Origin: Paracoccaceae bacterium
Lineage (GTDB): Bacteria > Pseudomonadota > Alphaproteobacteria > Rhodobacterales > Rhodobacteraceae
Length of the DNA stretch: 64,000 bases
Assembly: GCA_019090795.1 (NCBI GenBank)
Contig: JAHRVG010000004.1
Location: 61,162-125,161, forward strand
Direction: 5' to 3'
The notes under the pieces: model-generated
The model's input: only the letters and a program-made list of their open reading frames with translations
Databases searched by the model: none
What the model was told of the DNA's origin: nothing
Part shown: positions 1 to 10,785 of the stretch, piece by piece
Numbering within the stretch: position 1 is the first letter of the stretch
Layout of the letters: the number at the start of each line of letters is the position of its first letter
Translations under genes and position numbers: made by a program

Positions 1-1
1 G

Positions 2-1324
2 ATTATTGATCAACTGCCGCCAATGGATTTTGGCCGGATTGCTGCACAATCTGCGAAACAAGTGATTTTGCAGAAAGTGCGCGAAGCAGAGCGCGAGCGC
101 CAATATGAGGAATTCAAAGACCGCGAAGGCACCATTATAAATGGTCTGGTCAAGCGCGTCGAGTACGGCAATGTGATCGTGGATGTGGGCCGGGGCGAGG
201 CAATTTTGCGTCGTGACCAGCTGATCAACCGCGAATTGTACCGCAATGGCGATCGTATCCGCGCCTATATCAAAGAAGTCCGCTCAGAGATGCGCGGCCC
301 GCAAATATTCCTGTCACGTACAGCACCGGAATTCATGGCCGAGTTGTTCAAGATGGAAGTGCCGGAAATCTATGACGGTATTATCGAGATCAAGGCTGTT
401 GCCCGTGATCCGGGTTCTCGTGCCAAGATCGGTGTGATTTCCTTTGACAACTCGATTGATCCCGTTGGCGCCTGCGTTGGTATGCGCGGTAGCCGGGTTC
501 AGGCAGTTGTGAATGAATTGCAGGGCGAAAAAATCGACATCATTCCCTGGAACGAAGACGCGCCGACTTTCTTGGTCAACGCGTTGCAGCCAGCCGAGGT
601 TGCCAAGGTTGTTTTGGATGACGAGGCTGAACGGATTGAGGTTGTTGTTCCTGATGAACAACTGTCCCTTGCCATTGGTCGCCGCGGCCAGAACGTGCGG
701 TTGGCCAGCCAGTTGACGGGTCTTGATATCGACATCATGACCGAAGCTGAAGAATCTGAACGTCGTCAGAAAGAATTCGAAGCCCGTTCGAAATTGTTCA
801 TGGACACTATGAATGTAGACGAGGTTGTGGCGCAATTGCTGGTGGCAGAGGGCTTTACCCGTCTTGAAGAAGTGGCCTATGTCGATATTGAAGAAATATC
901 CGGCATTGAAGGTTTTGACAATGAAACTGCAGAAGAGTTGCAGGCTCGTGCCCGTGAATCCTTGGATGAAATCAACACCAAGGCGCTGGAAGAGGCCAAG
1001 GCGCTGGGCGTTGAGCAAAGTCTGATCGACTATGAAGGCCTGACCCCGCAAATGCTGGTGGCTTTGGCCAAGGACGATGTGAAAACTCTTGAGGTGTTTG
1101 CGACGCTGGCGGATTGGGAAATTGCCGGGGGCTATACCACTGTAGAAGGTCAGCGTGTCAAAGATGATGGCGTGCTGGAAGCGTTTGATGTGGGCCTCGA
1201 AGAGGCGCAGGAAATGGTGATGACTGCCCGTGTTATGTTGGGTTGGGTTACGCAAGAAGAACTTGATGCGAAAGCTGCGGAAGATGCAGCAGAAGAAACT
1301 ACAGAAGAAGGGGCCGAAGTCTGA
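2..1324 (+). CDS. nusA: Transcription termination/antitermination factor NusA (5' truncated)
   Basis: NusA binds RNA polymerase and nascent RNA and acts in pausing, termination and antitermination. The reading frame is already open at base 2, upstream of the first ATG at 23, so the N-terminal RNA-polymerase-binding domain lies outside the window. Visible in order are an S1 domain (about bases 105-290), two KH modules with GxxG loops (GMRG near base 485, GRRG near 680), and a C-terminal region with two helix-hairpin-helix-like acidic repeats (about bases 810-1230). The tail is very acidic. Gene order nusA-ylxR-infB is the classical bacterial operon, so rimP is expected just upstream. The identification is secure; only the start is missing. 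Confidence 0.96.
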   Translation: MIDQLPPMDFGRIAAQSAKQVILQKVREAERERQYEEFKDREGTIINGLVKRVEYGNVIVDVGRGEAILRRDQLINRELYRNGDRIRAYIKEVRSEMRGPQIFLSRTAPEFMAELFKMEVPEIYDGIIEIKAVARDPGSRAKIGVISFDNSIDPVGACVGMRGSRVQAVVNELQGEKIDIIPWNEDAPTFLVNALQPAEVAKVVLDDEAERIEVVVPDEQLSLAIGRRGQNVRLASQLTGLDIDIMTEAEESERRQKEFEARSKLFMDTMNVDEVVAQLLVAEGFTRLEEVAYVDIEEISGIEGFDNETAEELQARARESLDEINTKALEEAKALGVEQSLIDYEGLTPQMLVALAKDDVKTLEVFATLADWEIAGGYTTVEGQRVKDDGVLEAFDVGLEEAQEMVMTARVMLGWVTQEELDAKAAEDAAEETTEEGAEV

Positions 1325-1342
1325 TGTCTCAGACTTTGGAAT

Positions 1343-1990
1343 ATGCTCTTGGGTCGTGGAAAACGAAAGATAAAAGTCAATGAACCGGAAAGGCGCTGTA
1401 TTGTGTCTGGGCTGGTGCAGAAATGCAGCGGCCTCATCCGGTTTGTCTTGGCGCCTGATGGAACGGTAACGCCGGATATTTCCGCGCGCCTGCCTGGCCG
1501 TGGGTTGTGGGTTTCAGCCAATCGGCGTGAATTGAAAAAGGCAATCAAGAAGAATGCCTTTTCACGCGCCGCCAAAACCCAAGCTGTAATCCCAGACGGA
1601 TTGCTTGAACTGGTCGAAGATCTTTTGCTGAAACACACCATCAACTTGGTGTCTATGGCACGCAAAGTCGGAGTTGCTTATTGTGGCTTTGATAAGGTAA
1701 AATCGGCCTTGATGAACGACACCGTGGTTGTGCTGATGCAAGCCAGTGACGGATCTGCCCCGCAAAAGCGCAAGCTGCGCCCGCCGGACAGAGAAAATTC
1801 CTACATTTCATGCCTGAAAGCTGCCGAATTGGGTTTGGCTTTTGGACGTGAACATGTGATACATGCGGCGCTTGCCAGAGGCGGTCTGACCAACAAGATC
1901 AGATTTGAGACAGCAAGGCTTTCTGCGGTACGCGGAGAGGATGCCATAACAGAGGCAAAAGCAGCCGGTGATCCGGCGGTGAAAGGTTGA
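1343..1990 (+). CDS. ylxR: YlxR-L7Ae two-domain RNA-binding protein
   Basis: A 215-residue protein encoded between nusA and infB. The first 90 residues are a YlxR (DUF448) domain, with ERRCIVSG near residue 16 and GRGLW near residue 52. The rest (about 95-205) resembles an L7Ae/L30e RNA-binding fold, with NLVSMARKVG near residue 101. This two-domain form is common in alphaproteobacteria, where Gram-positive bacteria carry separate ylxR and ylxQ genes. The ATG at 1343 is used because it directly precedes the conserved basic YlxR start. It begins 18 nt after the nusA stop and ends 7 nt before infB, so it is co-transcribed. The biochemical role is not firmly established; binding to RNA or the ribosome is inferred from the folds. 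Confidence 0.88.
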   Translation: MLLGRGKRKIKVNEPERRCIVSGLVQKCSGLIRFVLAPDGTVTPDISARLPGRGLWVSANRRELKKAIKKNAFSRAAKTQAVIPDGLLELVEDLLLKHTINLVSMARKVGVAYCGFDKVKSALMNDTVVVLMQASDGSAPQKRKLRPPDRENSYISCLKAAELGLAFGREHVIHAALARGGLTNKIRFETARLSAVRGEDAITEAKAAGDPAVKG

Positions 1991-1997
1991 TTGACGA

Positions 1998-4496
1998 ATG
2001 AGTGACGAAGACAATAAAGACGGCAAAACACTGGGCCTGCGCAGCGGAACCCAGACCAGCCGTGTACGTCAAAGTTTTTCCCACGGCCGCACGAAATCTG
2101 TTGTGGTAGAGAAAAAGCGCAAACGCGTTTTTGTGCCTAAGTCCGGTGCGGGCGGCAAGCCGGGCACAGGAACAGGCAGTGGCCCGAGGGCTGTGGGCAT
2201 TTCCGATGTTGAAATGGAACGTCGCAAAAAGGCGTTGAAGGCCGCGGTTGCCATGGAGGCAGAACGCAAAGTCAAAGAAGAAGCCGAAACCGCCCGCCGT
2301 GAGGCGGATCGCGCTGAACGTCGTCGCGACAAAGAGGTGAAAGAGCAAGAAGACCAAGATCGCGCTGATCGTGCCCGTCAAAAAGAAGAAGACGAGATTC
2401 GCACTAAGGAAGAAGCCAAGGCAGCCGCTACCGTCAAAGTGGAGCAAGCCGCTAAACCAAAAGAAGAGGCCCCCGAACCGGCTGGTACCGAGGCAGCGGT
2501 TTCCCGGACGCCAAACTATAAAACAGCTGCGCCCAAGCGGGATATCAAACCGCAAGATGATAAAAAGCAAAATCGCAGCACTGTCGGCGATCGCCGCCGT
2601 TCCGGCAAGCTGACTATTAATCAAGCCCTGTCTGGTGATCGTGGTGGGCGGCAACGTTCTATGGCGGCAATGAAACGGGCCCAGGAACGCGAACGCCGTA
2701 AAATGGGCAGCCAGCAAATTGAGCACGAAAAACAAGTGCGCGACGTGCAGGTGCCCGAAGCAATTACCGTTCAAGAGCTTGCCAACCGCATGGCCGAACG
2801 GGTTGCCGCGGTTGTTAAGGCATTGATGAATAATGGTATTATGGCCACGCAGAACCAAACGATTGACGCGGATACAGCCGAGCTGATCGTCGAGGAATTT
2901 GGCCACAAAGTGGTGCGCGTTTCTGATGCGGATGTCGAGGATGCGATTACAGCGATTGAGGATGACGAAAAAGATCTGCTGCCACGCGCGCCTGTGATTA
3001 CCATCATGGGCCACGTTGACCACGGTAAAACTTCTGTTCTGGATGTGATCCGCAAAACCAACGTTGTTTCCGGAGAGGCCGGCGGCATTACCCAGCACAT
3101 CGGCGCTTATCAGATTACCACCGATGATGGCACACTGCTGTCGTTCCTTGATACTCCGGGCCACGCGGCGTTTACTTCGATGCGGGCACGCGGCGCACAA
3201 GTGACGGACATTGTTGTGTTGGTTGTGGCGGCGGATGACTCTGTTATGCCGCAAACGATCGAGGCAATTAACCACGCCAAGGCGGCGGGTGTGCCGATGA
3301 TTGTTGCGATCAACAAGATGGACAAAGAGGGCGCTGATCCAACACGGGTGCGTACCGAATTGCTGCAACATGAAGTGATTGTTGAAGCGATGTCGGGTGA
3401 AGTGCAGGACGTAGAATTGTCCGCCATTACGGGCCAGGGCATCGACGAGTTGCTTGAGGCAATTTCGTTGCAATCCGAATTGCTGGATTTGAAAGCTAAC
3501 CCCGATCGCCCTGCTGAGGGTGCGGTGATTGAGGCTAAACTGGATGTGGGTCGCGGCCCTGTTGCCACGGTTCTGGTGCAAAAAGGTACCTTGCGCAAAG
3601 GCGATATCTTTGTTGTTGGCGAACAATTCGGTAAAGTTCGCGCTTTGATTGATGATCAAGGCCAACGGGTCAATGAGGCCGGACCATCTGTTCCGGTTGA
3701 GGTTCTGGGCCTGAATGGCGCTCCAGAAGCGGGTGATGTTTTGAACGTTGTTGCCAGCGAATCAGAAGCGCGCGAAATTGCCGACTATCGGCATCAGGTT
3801 CGCAAGGACAAGAAAGCCGCCGTTGGCGCAGGTGCAACGCTGGATCAGTTGTTGGCCAAGGCCAAAGCAGATGAAAATGTGTCTGAACTGCCAATTCTGG
3901 TCAAAGCAGACGTTCAGGGTTCCGAGGAAGCCATCGTTCAGGCGATGGAAAAGGTTGGCAACGACGAGGTTCGCGTGCGGGTTTTGCACTCGGGCGTTGG
4001 TGCGATCACCGAATCCGACGTAACCTTGGCTGAGGCTTCTGGCGCGCCAATCATTGGCTTCAACGTGCGGGCCAATACGCCTGCGCGGAATGCTGCCAAT
4101 CAGAAAGGCGTTGAAATACGCTATTATTCGATCATCTATGATCTAGTGGATGATATCAAGGCTGCGGCCTCTGGCCTGTTGTCTGCTGAGATCAAGGAAA
4201 CCTTCATCGGTTACGCCTCGATCAAAGAGGTGTTCAAAATTACCGGTGTTGGCAAAATTGCTGGCTGTACCGTCACTGAAGGCGTTGCACGACGCGCCGC
4301 CGGTGTGCGTTTGCTGCGTGACAATGTTGTGATCCACGAGGGCAAACTGAAAACTCTGAAGCGCTTCAAAGACGAAGTGAAAGAAGTTCAGGGCGGTCAG
4401 GAATGTGGTATGGCGTTTGAAAATTATGATGATATTCGCGCAGGCGATGTGATCGAGATTTTCGAGACTGAATCGATCGAACGCTCGCTGTCATAA
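1998..4496 (+). CDS. infB: Translation initiation factor IF-2
   Basis: An 832-residue GTPase that places initiator fMet-tRNA on the 30S subunit and promotes subunit joining. The first 250 residues or so are a low-complexity, charged, Lys/Glu/Arg-rich region typical of the variable IF-2 N-terminus, followed by the IF2_N module (about 255-310). The G domain has the P loop GHVDHGKTS near residue 337, a DTPGH motif near 385 and NKMD near 438. Domains II, III and IV follow to the C-terminus. It starts 7 nt after the ylxR-like gene and is the last gene of the nusA operon in the window; a rho-independent terminator follows at 4558-4589. Confidence 0.97.
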   Translation: MSDEDNKDGKTLGLRSGTQTSRVRQSFSHGRTKSVVVEKKRKRVFVPKSGAGGKPGTGTGSGPRAVGISDVEMERRKKALKAAVAMEAERKVKEEAETARREADRAERRRDKEVKEQEDQDRADRARQKEEDEIRTKEEAKAAATVKVEQAAKPKEEAPEPAGTEAAVSRTPNYKTAAPKRDIKPQDDKKQNRSTVGDRRRSGKLTINQALSGDRGGRQRSMAAMKRAQERERRKMGSQQIEHEKQVRDVQVPEAITVQELANRMAERVAAVVKALMNNGIMATQNQTIDADTAELIVEEFGHKVVRVSDADVEDAITAIEDDEKDLLPRAPVITIMGHVDHGKTSVLDVIRKTNVVSGEAGGITQHIGAYQITTDDGTLLSFLDTPGHAAFTSMRARGAQVTDIVVLVVAADDSVMPQTIEAINHAKAAGVPMIVAINKMDKEGADPTRVRTELLQHEVIVEAMSGEVQDVELSAITGQGIDELLEAISLQSELLDLKANPDRPAEGAVIEAKLDVGRGPVATVLVQKGTLRKGDIFVVGEQFGKVRALIDDQGQRVNEAGPSVPVEVLGLNGAPEAGDVLNVVASESEAREIADYRHQVRKDKKAAVGAGATLDQLLAKAKADENVSELPILVKADVQGSEEAIVQAMEKVGNDEVRVRVLHSGVGAITESDVTLAEASGAPIIGFNVRANTPARNAANQKGVEIRYYSIIYDLVDDIKAAASGLLSAEIKETFIGYASIKEVFKITGVGKIAGCTVTEGVARRAAGVRLLRDNVVIHEGKLKTLKRFKDEVKEVQGGQECGMAFENYDDIRAGDVIEIFETESIERSLS

Positions 4497-4557
4497 AGGT
4501 ACGGACCAATACATTTGGATACAATGTTAAGTCGAATTGCCTAAATACGACCGAAAT

Positions 4558-4589
4558 AAAAAGCCCTCGCCATCGGCGGGGGCTTTCTT
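4558..4589 (+). terminator. Rho-independent terminator after infB
   Basis: An 11-bp stem (4561-4571 with 4575-4585, including one G-T wobble) closes a 3-nt ATC loop, is preceded by an A run and followed by TTTCTTG. It lies 62 nt after the infB stop and 22 nt before rnhB, so it separates the nusA-infB operon from rnhB-ccrM. Confidence 0.85.
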
Positions 4590-4610
4590 GTTACAGTATC
4601 AGGAGTGGCC

Positions 4611-5241
4611 ATGTTAGACCCTGAAATCGAAATCAAACTCCGTTCTTCTGACCCTTCGATACACCGTATCGCTGGTATTGACGAGGTGGGTCGCGGCCCC
4701 TGGGCCGGGCCGGTAACAGCCTGTGCTGTTGTGCTGGACCCGGATAACATTCCGGATGGGCTGGGCGATTCCAAGGCCCTGTCAGCGCGCAAGCGAGAGG
4801 CTTTGTACCAACCTATTCTGGATAGTGCCGACGTCGGACTTGCCCATGTTTCGGTTGAGGTGATTGATCAGATCAATATATTGCAGGCATCCTTGTTAGC
4901 AATGCGGTTGGCGTTGGGCAAACTGGCAAGCCCTGCCGATTTCGCGCTGATTGATGGTAATAAAACTCCTGCAGAGATGCCTTGCCCTTCGCAAACACTG
5001 GTCAAAGGCGATGCGCGCTGCCTGTCCATTGCGGCTGCCTCAATAGTTGCAAAAGTAACACGCGACAGATTGATGGTGGCGCTTTCGCAACAGCATCCAG
5101 GCTATGGATGGGAGAGAAATGCTGGATACGGCACAAAGCAACACATTTCTGCCTTAAATCAATTAGGGGTAACACAACATCATCGGCGCAGTTTCAAGCC
5201 TATCCACAAGATGTTGTGTGAAGGAAATTATTCAACTTCTT

Positions 5242-5243
<2 letters not shown>
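4611..5243 (+). CDS. rnhB: Ribonuclease HII
   Basis: Endonuclease that cuts the RNA strand of RNA-DNA hybrids and removes misincorporated ribonucleotides. The signature GIDEVGRGPWAGP sits near residue 22 and carries the catalytic Asp-Glu pair; further acidic catalytic residues are in LGDSKALS and LIDGN. An in-frame GTG exists at 4605, but AGGAG at 4601-4605 is 5 nt from the ATG at 4611, so ATG is chosen, giving 210 residues, a normal length. The gene ends at 5243, where its TGA overlaps the first of three GANTC sites that precede ccrM. rnhB-ccrM adjacency is characteristic of Rhodobacterales. Confidence 0.95.
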
Positions 5244-6428
<1,185 letters not shown>

Positions 6429-6494
6429 TAAAATCACAGAGTTTACCGCCGGTGCTTGGGAGGTTTTGCCCCTTCAAGCATGAAGCCTGACTAG

Positions 6495-6524
6495 CCCCGC
6501 CTTGCAAAAGGCGGGGTCTTTTTA
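6495..6524 (+). terminator. Rho-independent terminator after ccrM
   Basis: A 9-bp GC-rich stem (6495-6503 with 6508-6516) with a 4-nt loop is followed by TCTTTTTATTT. It lies 66 nt after the ccrM stop and touches the 3' end of the convergent methyltransferase gene. Confidence 0.88.
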
Positions 6525-7109
6525 TTTGATTGCAATGACTTGAACGACGGCGGCCATGCCGGAATGACGTGTGCCTTCGTCAATCTCCCTTTCCAGATCC
6601 TGCAAGCGCTCAAAGGTCAAACCCTCCAAACCACTTTGCAGAATTTCTTTTGAATACATCAAGCTAACCGTAGGGGGACCGCCGGTATTATACTCCAGTT
6701 GCTTGGGAATATAGGCTTCTTGCAGAAATACACCGCCTGGCTTCAATCCAGCCACAATACCCGGAAGCAATTTTTGGCGTACGGGTTCAGGGACATGGGC
6801 AAAGATCGAAACAATACCGTCCCATTCGTTTGAGCCCAAATCGAATTCATTCAAATCCATGTGAATGAATTCAACATCCACGCCTTGATCCTGCGCCAGC
6901 TTTGCCGCTTTTGCCAATCCCACGGCCGAGGAATCAACTGCTGTAACATGGTAGCCTTGCTGGGCCAAAAATACGGCATTGCGCCCTTCGCCTTCGGCCA
7001 AACACAGAATCTTGCCTTTCGGAAGTCTGGCAAAATTTTCGACTAAAAAACCGTTTGGATCCGTGCCGTAAACATAATGTTTAGCACTGTATCGCTTGTC
7101 CCAACTCAT
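6522..7109 (-). CDS. Class I SAM-dependent methyltransferase (TehB-like)
   Basis: A 195-residue Rossmann-fold methyltransferase. Motif I with the SAM-binding acidic/Gly loop is ILCLAEGEGRNAVFLA near residue 34, the motif II acidic residue is in VTAVDSS near 56, and the post-I/motif IV region FIHMDLNEFD lies near 81. The sequence resembles the tellurite-resistance TehB / small-molecule methyltransferase group, but the substrate cannot be told. It is convergent with ccrM. The upstream 226 bases carry no gene. It is probably transcribed alone. Confidence 0.82.
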   Translation of the reverse strand: MSWDKRYSAKHYVYGTDPNGFLVENFARLPKGKILCLAEGEGRNAVFLAQQGYHVTAVDSSAVGLAKAAKLAQDQGVDVEFIHMDLNEFDLGSNEWDGIVSIFAHVPEPVRQKLLPGIVAGLKPGGVFLQEAYIPKQLEYNTGGPPTVSLMYSKEILQSGLEGLTFERLQDLEREIDEGTRHSGMAAVVQVIAIK

Positions 7110-7335
7110 ATCATCACCTCCATAGCTTCAATGTCCAATAGCGCTTCGTTCTCGATCACGTCAGCCAGTAGCCATTATCACTGAGGAGAAGCTCCTGAAA
7201 TAATAACGGGGTTATTGACCGATTTGACCACTGCTTGCTGCGCCAAGTATTCCATTTTTCCGGAAACAAACCGTGTACACCCAGTGGCCGATATTCACGC
7301 ATCTGGTTTATAATTTCATGCGTCCTGATACTCGC
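7110..7335. other. Intergenic region without a recognised gene
   Basis: 226 bases between two minus-strand genes. Two short inverted repeats are visible, AGGAG-AAG-CTCCT at 7184-7196 and AATAAC-GGG-GTTATT at 7202-7216. Neither is followed by a T run, so they are not called terminators. The promoter of the downstream methyltransferase should lie here. Confidence 0.4.
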
Positions 7336-7575
7336 TTAAAATGCCTTAAACGTCAGCGTTGTCAGGCTACGTTCAATTCCATCTATATCAAGCAGGTTGT
7401 CATTGATGTATTTCCCCACATCCGCATCGGTCGGGATATACAGTTTCAACAATAGATCATATTCGCCACTGGTCGAATACAGTTCAGAATGGATTTCCCG
7501 CAACGCAATGGCATCGGCCACATCATAGGTGGTTCCCGGTTTGCAACGGATCTGGATGAATACACAGGTTGTCAT
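7336..7575 (-). CDS. Stand-alone Lrp/AsnC ligand-binding (RAM) domain protein
   Basis: A 79-residue protein that is only the effector-binding/oligomerisation half of an Lrp/AsnC regulator; there is no helix-turn-helix. The ferredoxin-like beta-alpha-beta-beta-alpha-beta pattern is recognisable: MTTCVFIQIRC, REIHSELYSTSGEYDLLLKL, then IERSLTTLTFKAF at the end. Such small RAM proteins are widespread in proteobacteria and may bind amino acids or associate with full-length Lrp proteins; the function is not settled. It lies 75 nt downstream of the MarR gene on the same strand. Confidence 0.8.
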   Translation of the reverse strand: MTTCVFIQIRCKPGTTYDVADAIALREIHSELYSTSGEYDLLLKLYIPTDADVGKYINDNLLDIDGIERSLTTLTFKAF

Positions 7576-7650
7576 TTTGGCTGTCTCCTTATCGCTGGTA
7601 TTCAGGTCTATTTATTCCCTTCACGCAAGAGGAAACGCTCGGCCTTTTGG

Positions 7651-8106
7651 TCATATCATTCCTCTTTTATCCAACGCCTTATTCAGGGTTTCAAAAGCCA
7701 TGAACAAAGCCTCTTCCTTTTCAGAGGAAAACGTTTCCAACAAGTCGGAAACCCATTTTTCATGCATATGCGCCATCATTTGGAATTTTTCTTTGCCTTT
7801 ATCCGTCAGCTTTACCCGCATGGCGCGCCTGTCGCCTTTTACCGGAAGGCGCTCAACCTGTTGATCGTGGACCAGCCGCTCGATAATGCCGGTGACATTG
7901 CCGTTAGAGACTTTCAACACGGCAGAAAGCTCGCTCATTCGCAGACCGCCCTCGGCCCTGTCTAGCGCGGCTAGCACTTCAAAACGGGGCAGTGTTGAAT
8001 CAAATTCAGCGCGCAGCCTGTCTCGCAAGGCGCTTTCAATCTGCCGCTGCGCTTTTTGCAGCTGCAGCCACAGCCGCAGGCGGGATTTGGATTTATTCTG
8101 CGTCAT
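7651..8106 (-). CDS. MarR-family transcriptional regulator
   Basis: A 151-residue winged-helix repressor. The winged helix (about residues 40-105) includes LPRFEVLAALDRAEGGLRMS, the recognition region SNGNVTGIIERLVHDQQVE and the wing PVKGDRRAMRVKLTDKG, all typical of MarR. The N-terminus is Lys/Arg-rich and the C-terminal helix would dimerise. AAGGGAT precedes the ATG at good distance. It is divergent from the hydrolase gene at 8259, and the 152-base region between them holds an inverted repeat and a good promoter, so the hydrolase is the obvious candidate target. Confidence 0.9.
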   Translation of the reverse strand: MTQNKSKSRLRLWLQLQKAQRQIESALRDRLRAEFDSTLPRFEVLAALDRAEGGLRMSELSAVLKVSNGNVTGIIERLVHDQQVERLPVKGDRRAMRVKLTDKGKEKFQMMAHMHEKWVSDLLETFSSEKEEALFMAFETLNKALDKRGMI

Positions 8107-8172
8107 ATTTTATCCCTTGATACAGACCGCATTCTCGAAAATGGAGGAGAGTGCCAGCATTTGGTTCGTGTA

Positions 8173-8187
8173 TCCATCCAAGATGGA
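8173..8187. promoter_or_regulatory. Inverted repeat, candidate MarR operator
   Basis: A perfect 6-bp inverted repeat, TCCATC-CAA-GATGGA, lies between the divergent MarR and hydrolase genes, 13 bases before the candidate -35 element of the hydrolase. Position and symmetry suit a MarR dimer; binding is inferred. Confidence 0.4.
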
Positions 8188-8199
8188 GTAAGCTTAAAG

Positions 8200-8228
8200 T
8201 TGGATGTTTAACATTTCAAGCCTATAAT
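8200..8228 (+). promoter_or_regulatory. Candidate sigma-70 promoter for the hydrolase gene
   Basis: TTGGAT (8200-8205) and TATAAT (8223-8228) are separated by exactly 17 bases, 30 bases upstream of the ATG at 8259. The -10 matches the consensus perfectly and the -35 in four of six positions. Confidence 0.55.
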
Positions 8229-8258
8229 ATTTAGGCATAGAGCTTGTGCGAGGAAGAC

Positions 8259-9065
8259 ATGATTACAGATTGGTCAGACGCCTATGAAAACGGTAAATAT
8301 ATTGCGGGTGCAGAAAGTTACCCACCGCATTGGGCTGAACTGGCCCAGCAATACCGGCATTCTCTCGCGGCGCGTGCGCTGTTGGATATCCCCTATGGGC
8401 CAACAGTACGCCAATGCTTTGATCTGTTTATGCCACAAGAAAACCCACGCGGCTTGGCGGTGTTTGTACATGGTGGGTACTGGAAAGCTTTTGACAAGAA
8501 TATCTGGTCCCACTTGGCCGCTGGCGCAAATGCGCTCGGCTGGGCGGTTTGTATTCCTTCCTACTCGTTGGCCCCGAGTGCCCGTATATCGGAGATAACC
8601 AAAGAAGTGGCGTTGGCAATTACCACTGCCGCAGGCAAGATTGATGGCCCGATAAGGCTCGCGGGCCATTCGGCAGGCGGGCATCTGGTTTCGCGTATGG
8701 CTTGCGTTGATGTTGATCTGCCGGTAGCGGATCGTGTAGAACATGTCTTGTCGATCAGCGGTCTGCACGACCTTCGCCCTCTGCTGCGCACGGATATGAA
8801 CCAAGTTCTGCGCCTTGATCCTGCCGAAGCTATCGCTGAAAGTGCCGCCTTGCAGACCCCGCGCAACGATATCGCATTAACGGCTTGGGTTGGCTCGGAT
8901 GAGCGACCGGAGTTTTTGCGCCAGAACGACTTGCTGGCCAATATCTGGACAGGGCTTGGCGTAAAAACCCGAAGTCACCATGCAGCGGGGCATCATCATT
9001 TCAGCGTGCCTGCCGGATTGGCGGAAGAAGGCTCTGACGTTACCCAAGCCTTTGTCGGTGCTTAA
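8259..9065 (+). CDS. Alpha/beta hydrolase, kynurenine formamidase-like
   Basis: A 268-residue alpha/beta hydrolase of the HGGXW group (arylformamidase / carboxylesterase). The oxyanion motif HGGYW is near residue 71, the nucleophile elbow GHSAGGH near residue 136, and a histidine-rich tail, AAGHHHFSVP, supplies the catalytic His. A TTG-initiated extension to 8244 is possible, but GAGGAAG sits just before the ATG at 8259, which is preferred. Family members hydrolyse N-formylkynurenine or related amides and esters; without kynurenine genes nearby the substrate stays open. Probable control by the divergent MarR regulator. Confidence 0.82.
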   Translation: MITDWSDAYENGKYIAGAESYPPHWAELAQQYRHSLAARALLDIPYGPTVRQCFDLFMPQENPRGLAVFVHGGYWKAFDKNIWSHLAAGANALGWAVCIPSYSLAPSARISEITKEVALAITTAAGKIDGPIRLAGHSAGGHLVSRMACVDVDLPVADRVEHVLSISGLHDLRPLLRTDMNQVLRLDPAEAIAESAALQTPRNDIALTAWVGSDERPEFLRQNDLLANIWTGLGVKTRSHHAAGHHHFSVPAGLAEEGSDVTQAFVGA

Positions 9066-9070
9066 CGCCC

Positions 9071-9883
9071 TTATTGCACCGCCAGCTTTTCTTCCCGCTT
9101 CAAGCGCGCAATATTGCGCTTGCTGACAAGCGATGCAGTGATCACCCCGAAGGCCACGATACCGATCATGATGGTTGAAAGGGCGTTGATTTCTGGGCTA
9201 ACGCCCAGGCGCACTGCCGAATAAATCTTGATTGGCAAAGTGGTGGATGATGGGCCAGCGGCAAAGGAGGCAATCACCAGATCATCTAGCGACAGGGTGA
9301 AAGCCAGCAACCAACCAGAGATCACCGCAGGGGCAATGATCGGCAGGGTTACGCTTTTGAAAGCATCAAAAGGCGTACAACCCAGATCAAGCGCGGCCTC
9401 TTCCAGCGACTGGTCGAAACTGACAAGGCGCGAGGAGACCACGACCGAGACGTAGCACATGGAAAATGTTGTGTGCGCCAGCACGATGGTCATTACACCG
9501 CGATCCATACCAACGGCAATGAACAGCAGTAGCAGCGACAGGCCAGTGATTACCTCGGGCATCACCAACGGTGCATAAATCATTCCGGAAAACAGCGTAC
9601 GCCCAAAGAACCGCCCGCCGCGCACCATCACATAGGCGGCCATCGTCCCCAAAACTGTTGCAGCCGTAGAAGACAAAACCCCAACCTTGAGCGTCACCCA
9701 GGCGGCGTTCAGAAACGCCTGATTCTGGAATAGCTCGCCATACCATTTTACTGAAAAACCGGCCCAAACCGTCACCAGTTTTGATTCGTTAAAACTGTAG
9801 ATAATCAGAATCAGGATCGGGATATACAGAAAGGCAAACCCCAGTGTCAGGGCGGTTACGTTAAACCATGACATACGTCTCAT
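9071..9883 (-). CDS. potC: ABC transporter inner-membrane permease, PotC-type (polyamine)
   Basis: A 270-residue membrane permease of the spermidine/putrescine class. It begins MRRMSWFNV, has about six hydrophobic segments and the EAA loop that contacts the ATPase (DQSLEEAALDLGCTPFDAFK). A much longer in-frame extension upstream exists, but the ATG at 9881-9883 overlaps the potB stop as ATGA, which fixes the start by translational coupling and gives the usual family length. It is the last gene of the potA-potB-potC operon; transcription is minus strand. Substrate is inferred from the family. Confidence 0.88.
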   Translation of the reverse strand: MRRMSWFNVTALTLGFAFLYIPILILIIYSFNESKLVTVWAGFSVKWYGELFQNQAFLNAAWVTLKVGVLSSTAATVLGTMAAYVMVRGGRFFGRTLFSGMIYAPLVMPEVITGLSLLLLFIAVGMDRGVMTIVLAHTTFSMCYVSVVVSSRLVSFDQSLEEAALDLGCTPFDAFKSVTLPIIAPAVISGWLLAFTLSLDDLVIASFAAGPSSTTLPIKIYSAVRLGVSPEINALSTIMIGIVAFGVITASLVSKRNIARLKREEKLAVQ

Positions 9884-10776
9884 TGTTCGGCTTCCCGTTG
9901 TTTTTGCTCGTTGCGCTGGAACAGGATGATCGGGATCACCAACAGCAACAGCAGGATAACCGCCACGGCCGAGGCCACAGGCCAATCGCGATTGGAGAAG
10001 AACTCCTCCCACAGAACCTTGCCAATCATCAGGGTGCGGGATCCCCCCAGCAGGGATGGTATTACGAATTCCCCGAGCGCTGGAATGAACACCAGAAAAC
10101 AACCGGCAATGATGCCGGATTTTGAGAGCGGAATGGTAACCAGCCAAAAGGCCTTGAGCCGGGAACACCCCAGGTCAATTGCGGCCTCGATCAGCGATGC
10201 GTCCATCTTTTCCAGCGTTGCGTAAATCGGCAGGATCATGAACGGGACATAGGTATAAACGATGCCGATATAGACAGCGGTATTGGTGTTCAGGATCACC
10301 AAAGGGTCATCAATTATCCCGCTCCATAGCAGGAACTGGTTTAAGAATCCCTGCTTGGACAATATCCCCATCCACGCATAAACACGAATAAGAAAGCTGG
10401 TCCAGAACGGCAGGATTACCAGCATCATCAACGTGGGCCGCCACTCTGGCGAGGCATTTGCCATACCGTAAGCAATGGGATAGCCCACCAGCAAAGTCAA
10501 AGCGGTAGAGACCAGCGCGATTTTGAAACTGGAGAGGTAGGCTTTCCAATACAGGTTATCCTCGGTTAGGAAAATATAGTTTTCTATATCCAGCGCTGCC
10601 CAGAAACCCTTGATCCCTTGCCAGCCGTCACTTAGCGACAGGGTCGGGGTATAAGGGGGAATGGCGATGGCAAGATCAGACAGAGATATTTTCATCACGA
10701 TCAAGAACGGCACCAGAAACAGCGCCAGCAGCCATAGATAGGGTATTGATATCAGGAAAAGGCGGCGAATATTCAT
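9880..10776 (-). CDS. potB: ABC transporter inner-membrane permease, PotB-type (polyamine)
   Basis: A 298-residue permease with an N-terminal hydrophobic segment (LFLISIPYLWLLALFLVPF), further membrane spans and the EAA loop DASLIEAAIDLGCSRLKAFW. It resembles PotB/PotH and pairs with PotC to form the transmembrane channel. It starts 9 nt after potA and ends in an ATGA overlap with potC, so the three genes form a tight operon. Confidence 0.88.
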   Translation of the reverse strand: MNIRRLFLISIPYLWLLALFLVPFLIVMKISLSDLAIAIPPYTPTLSLSDGWQGIKGFWAALDIENYIFLTEDNLYWKAYLSSFKIALVSTALTLLVGYPIAYGMANASPEWRPTLMMLVILPFWTSFLIRVYAWMGILSKQGFLNQFLLWSGIIDDPLVILNTNTAVYIGIVYTYVPFMILPIYATLEKMDASLIEAAIDLGCSRLKAFWLVTIPLSKSGIIAGCFLVFIPALGEFVIPSLLGGSRTLMIGKVLWEEFFSNRDWPVASAVAVILLLLLVIPIILFQRNEQKQREAEQ

Positions 10777-10785
10777 CCCCGCCCC

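Noticed and set aside
314..1255. 313-codon antisense ORF over nusA
   Set aside because: It lies wholly opposite a conserved gene, its translation has no recognisable family and biased composition, and it comes from codon periodicity of the true gene.
1899..3665. 588-codon antisense ORF over infB
   Set aside because: Long but opposite IF-2; the translation is His/Phe-rich noise. Shadow of the real reading frame.
7184..7216. Two short inverted repeats between 7110 and 7335
   Set aside because: Stems of 5-6 bp, no T run and no regulator next to them; reported only as intergenic content.
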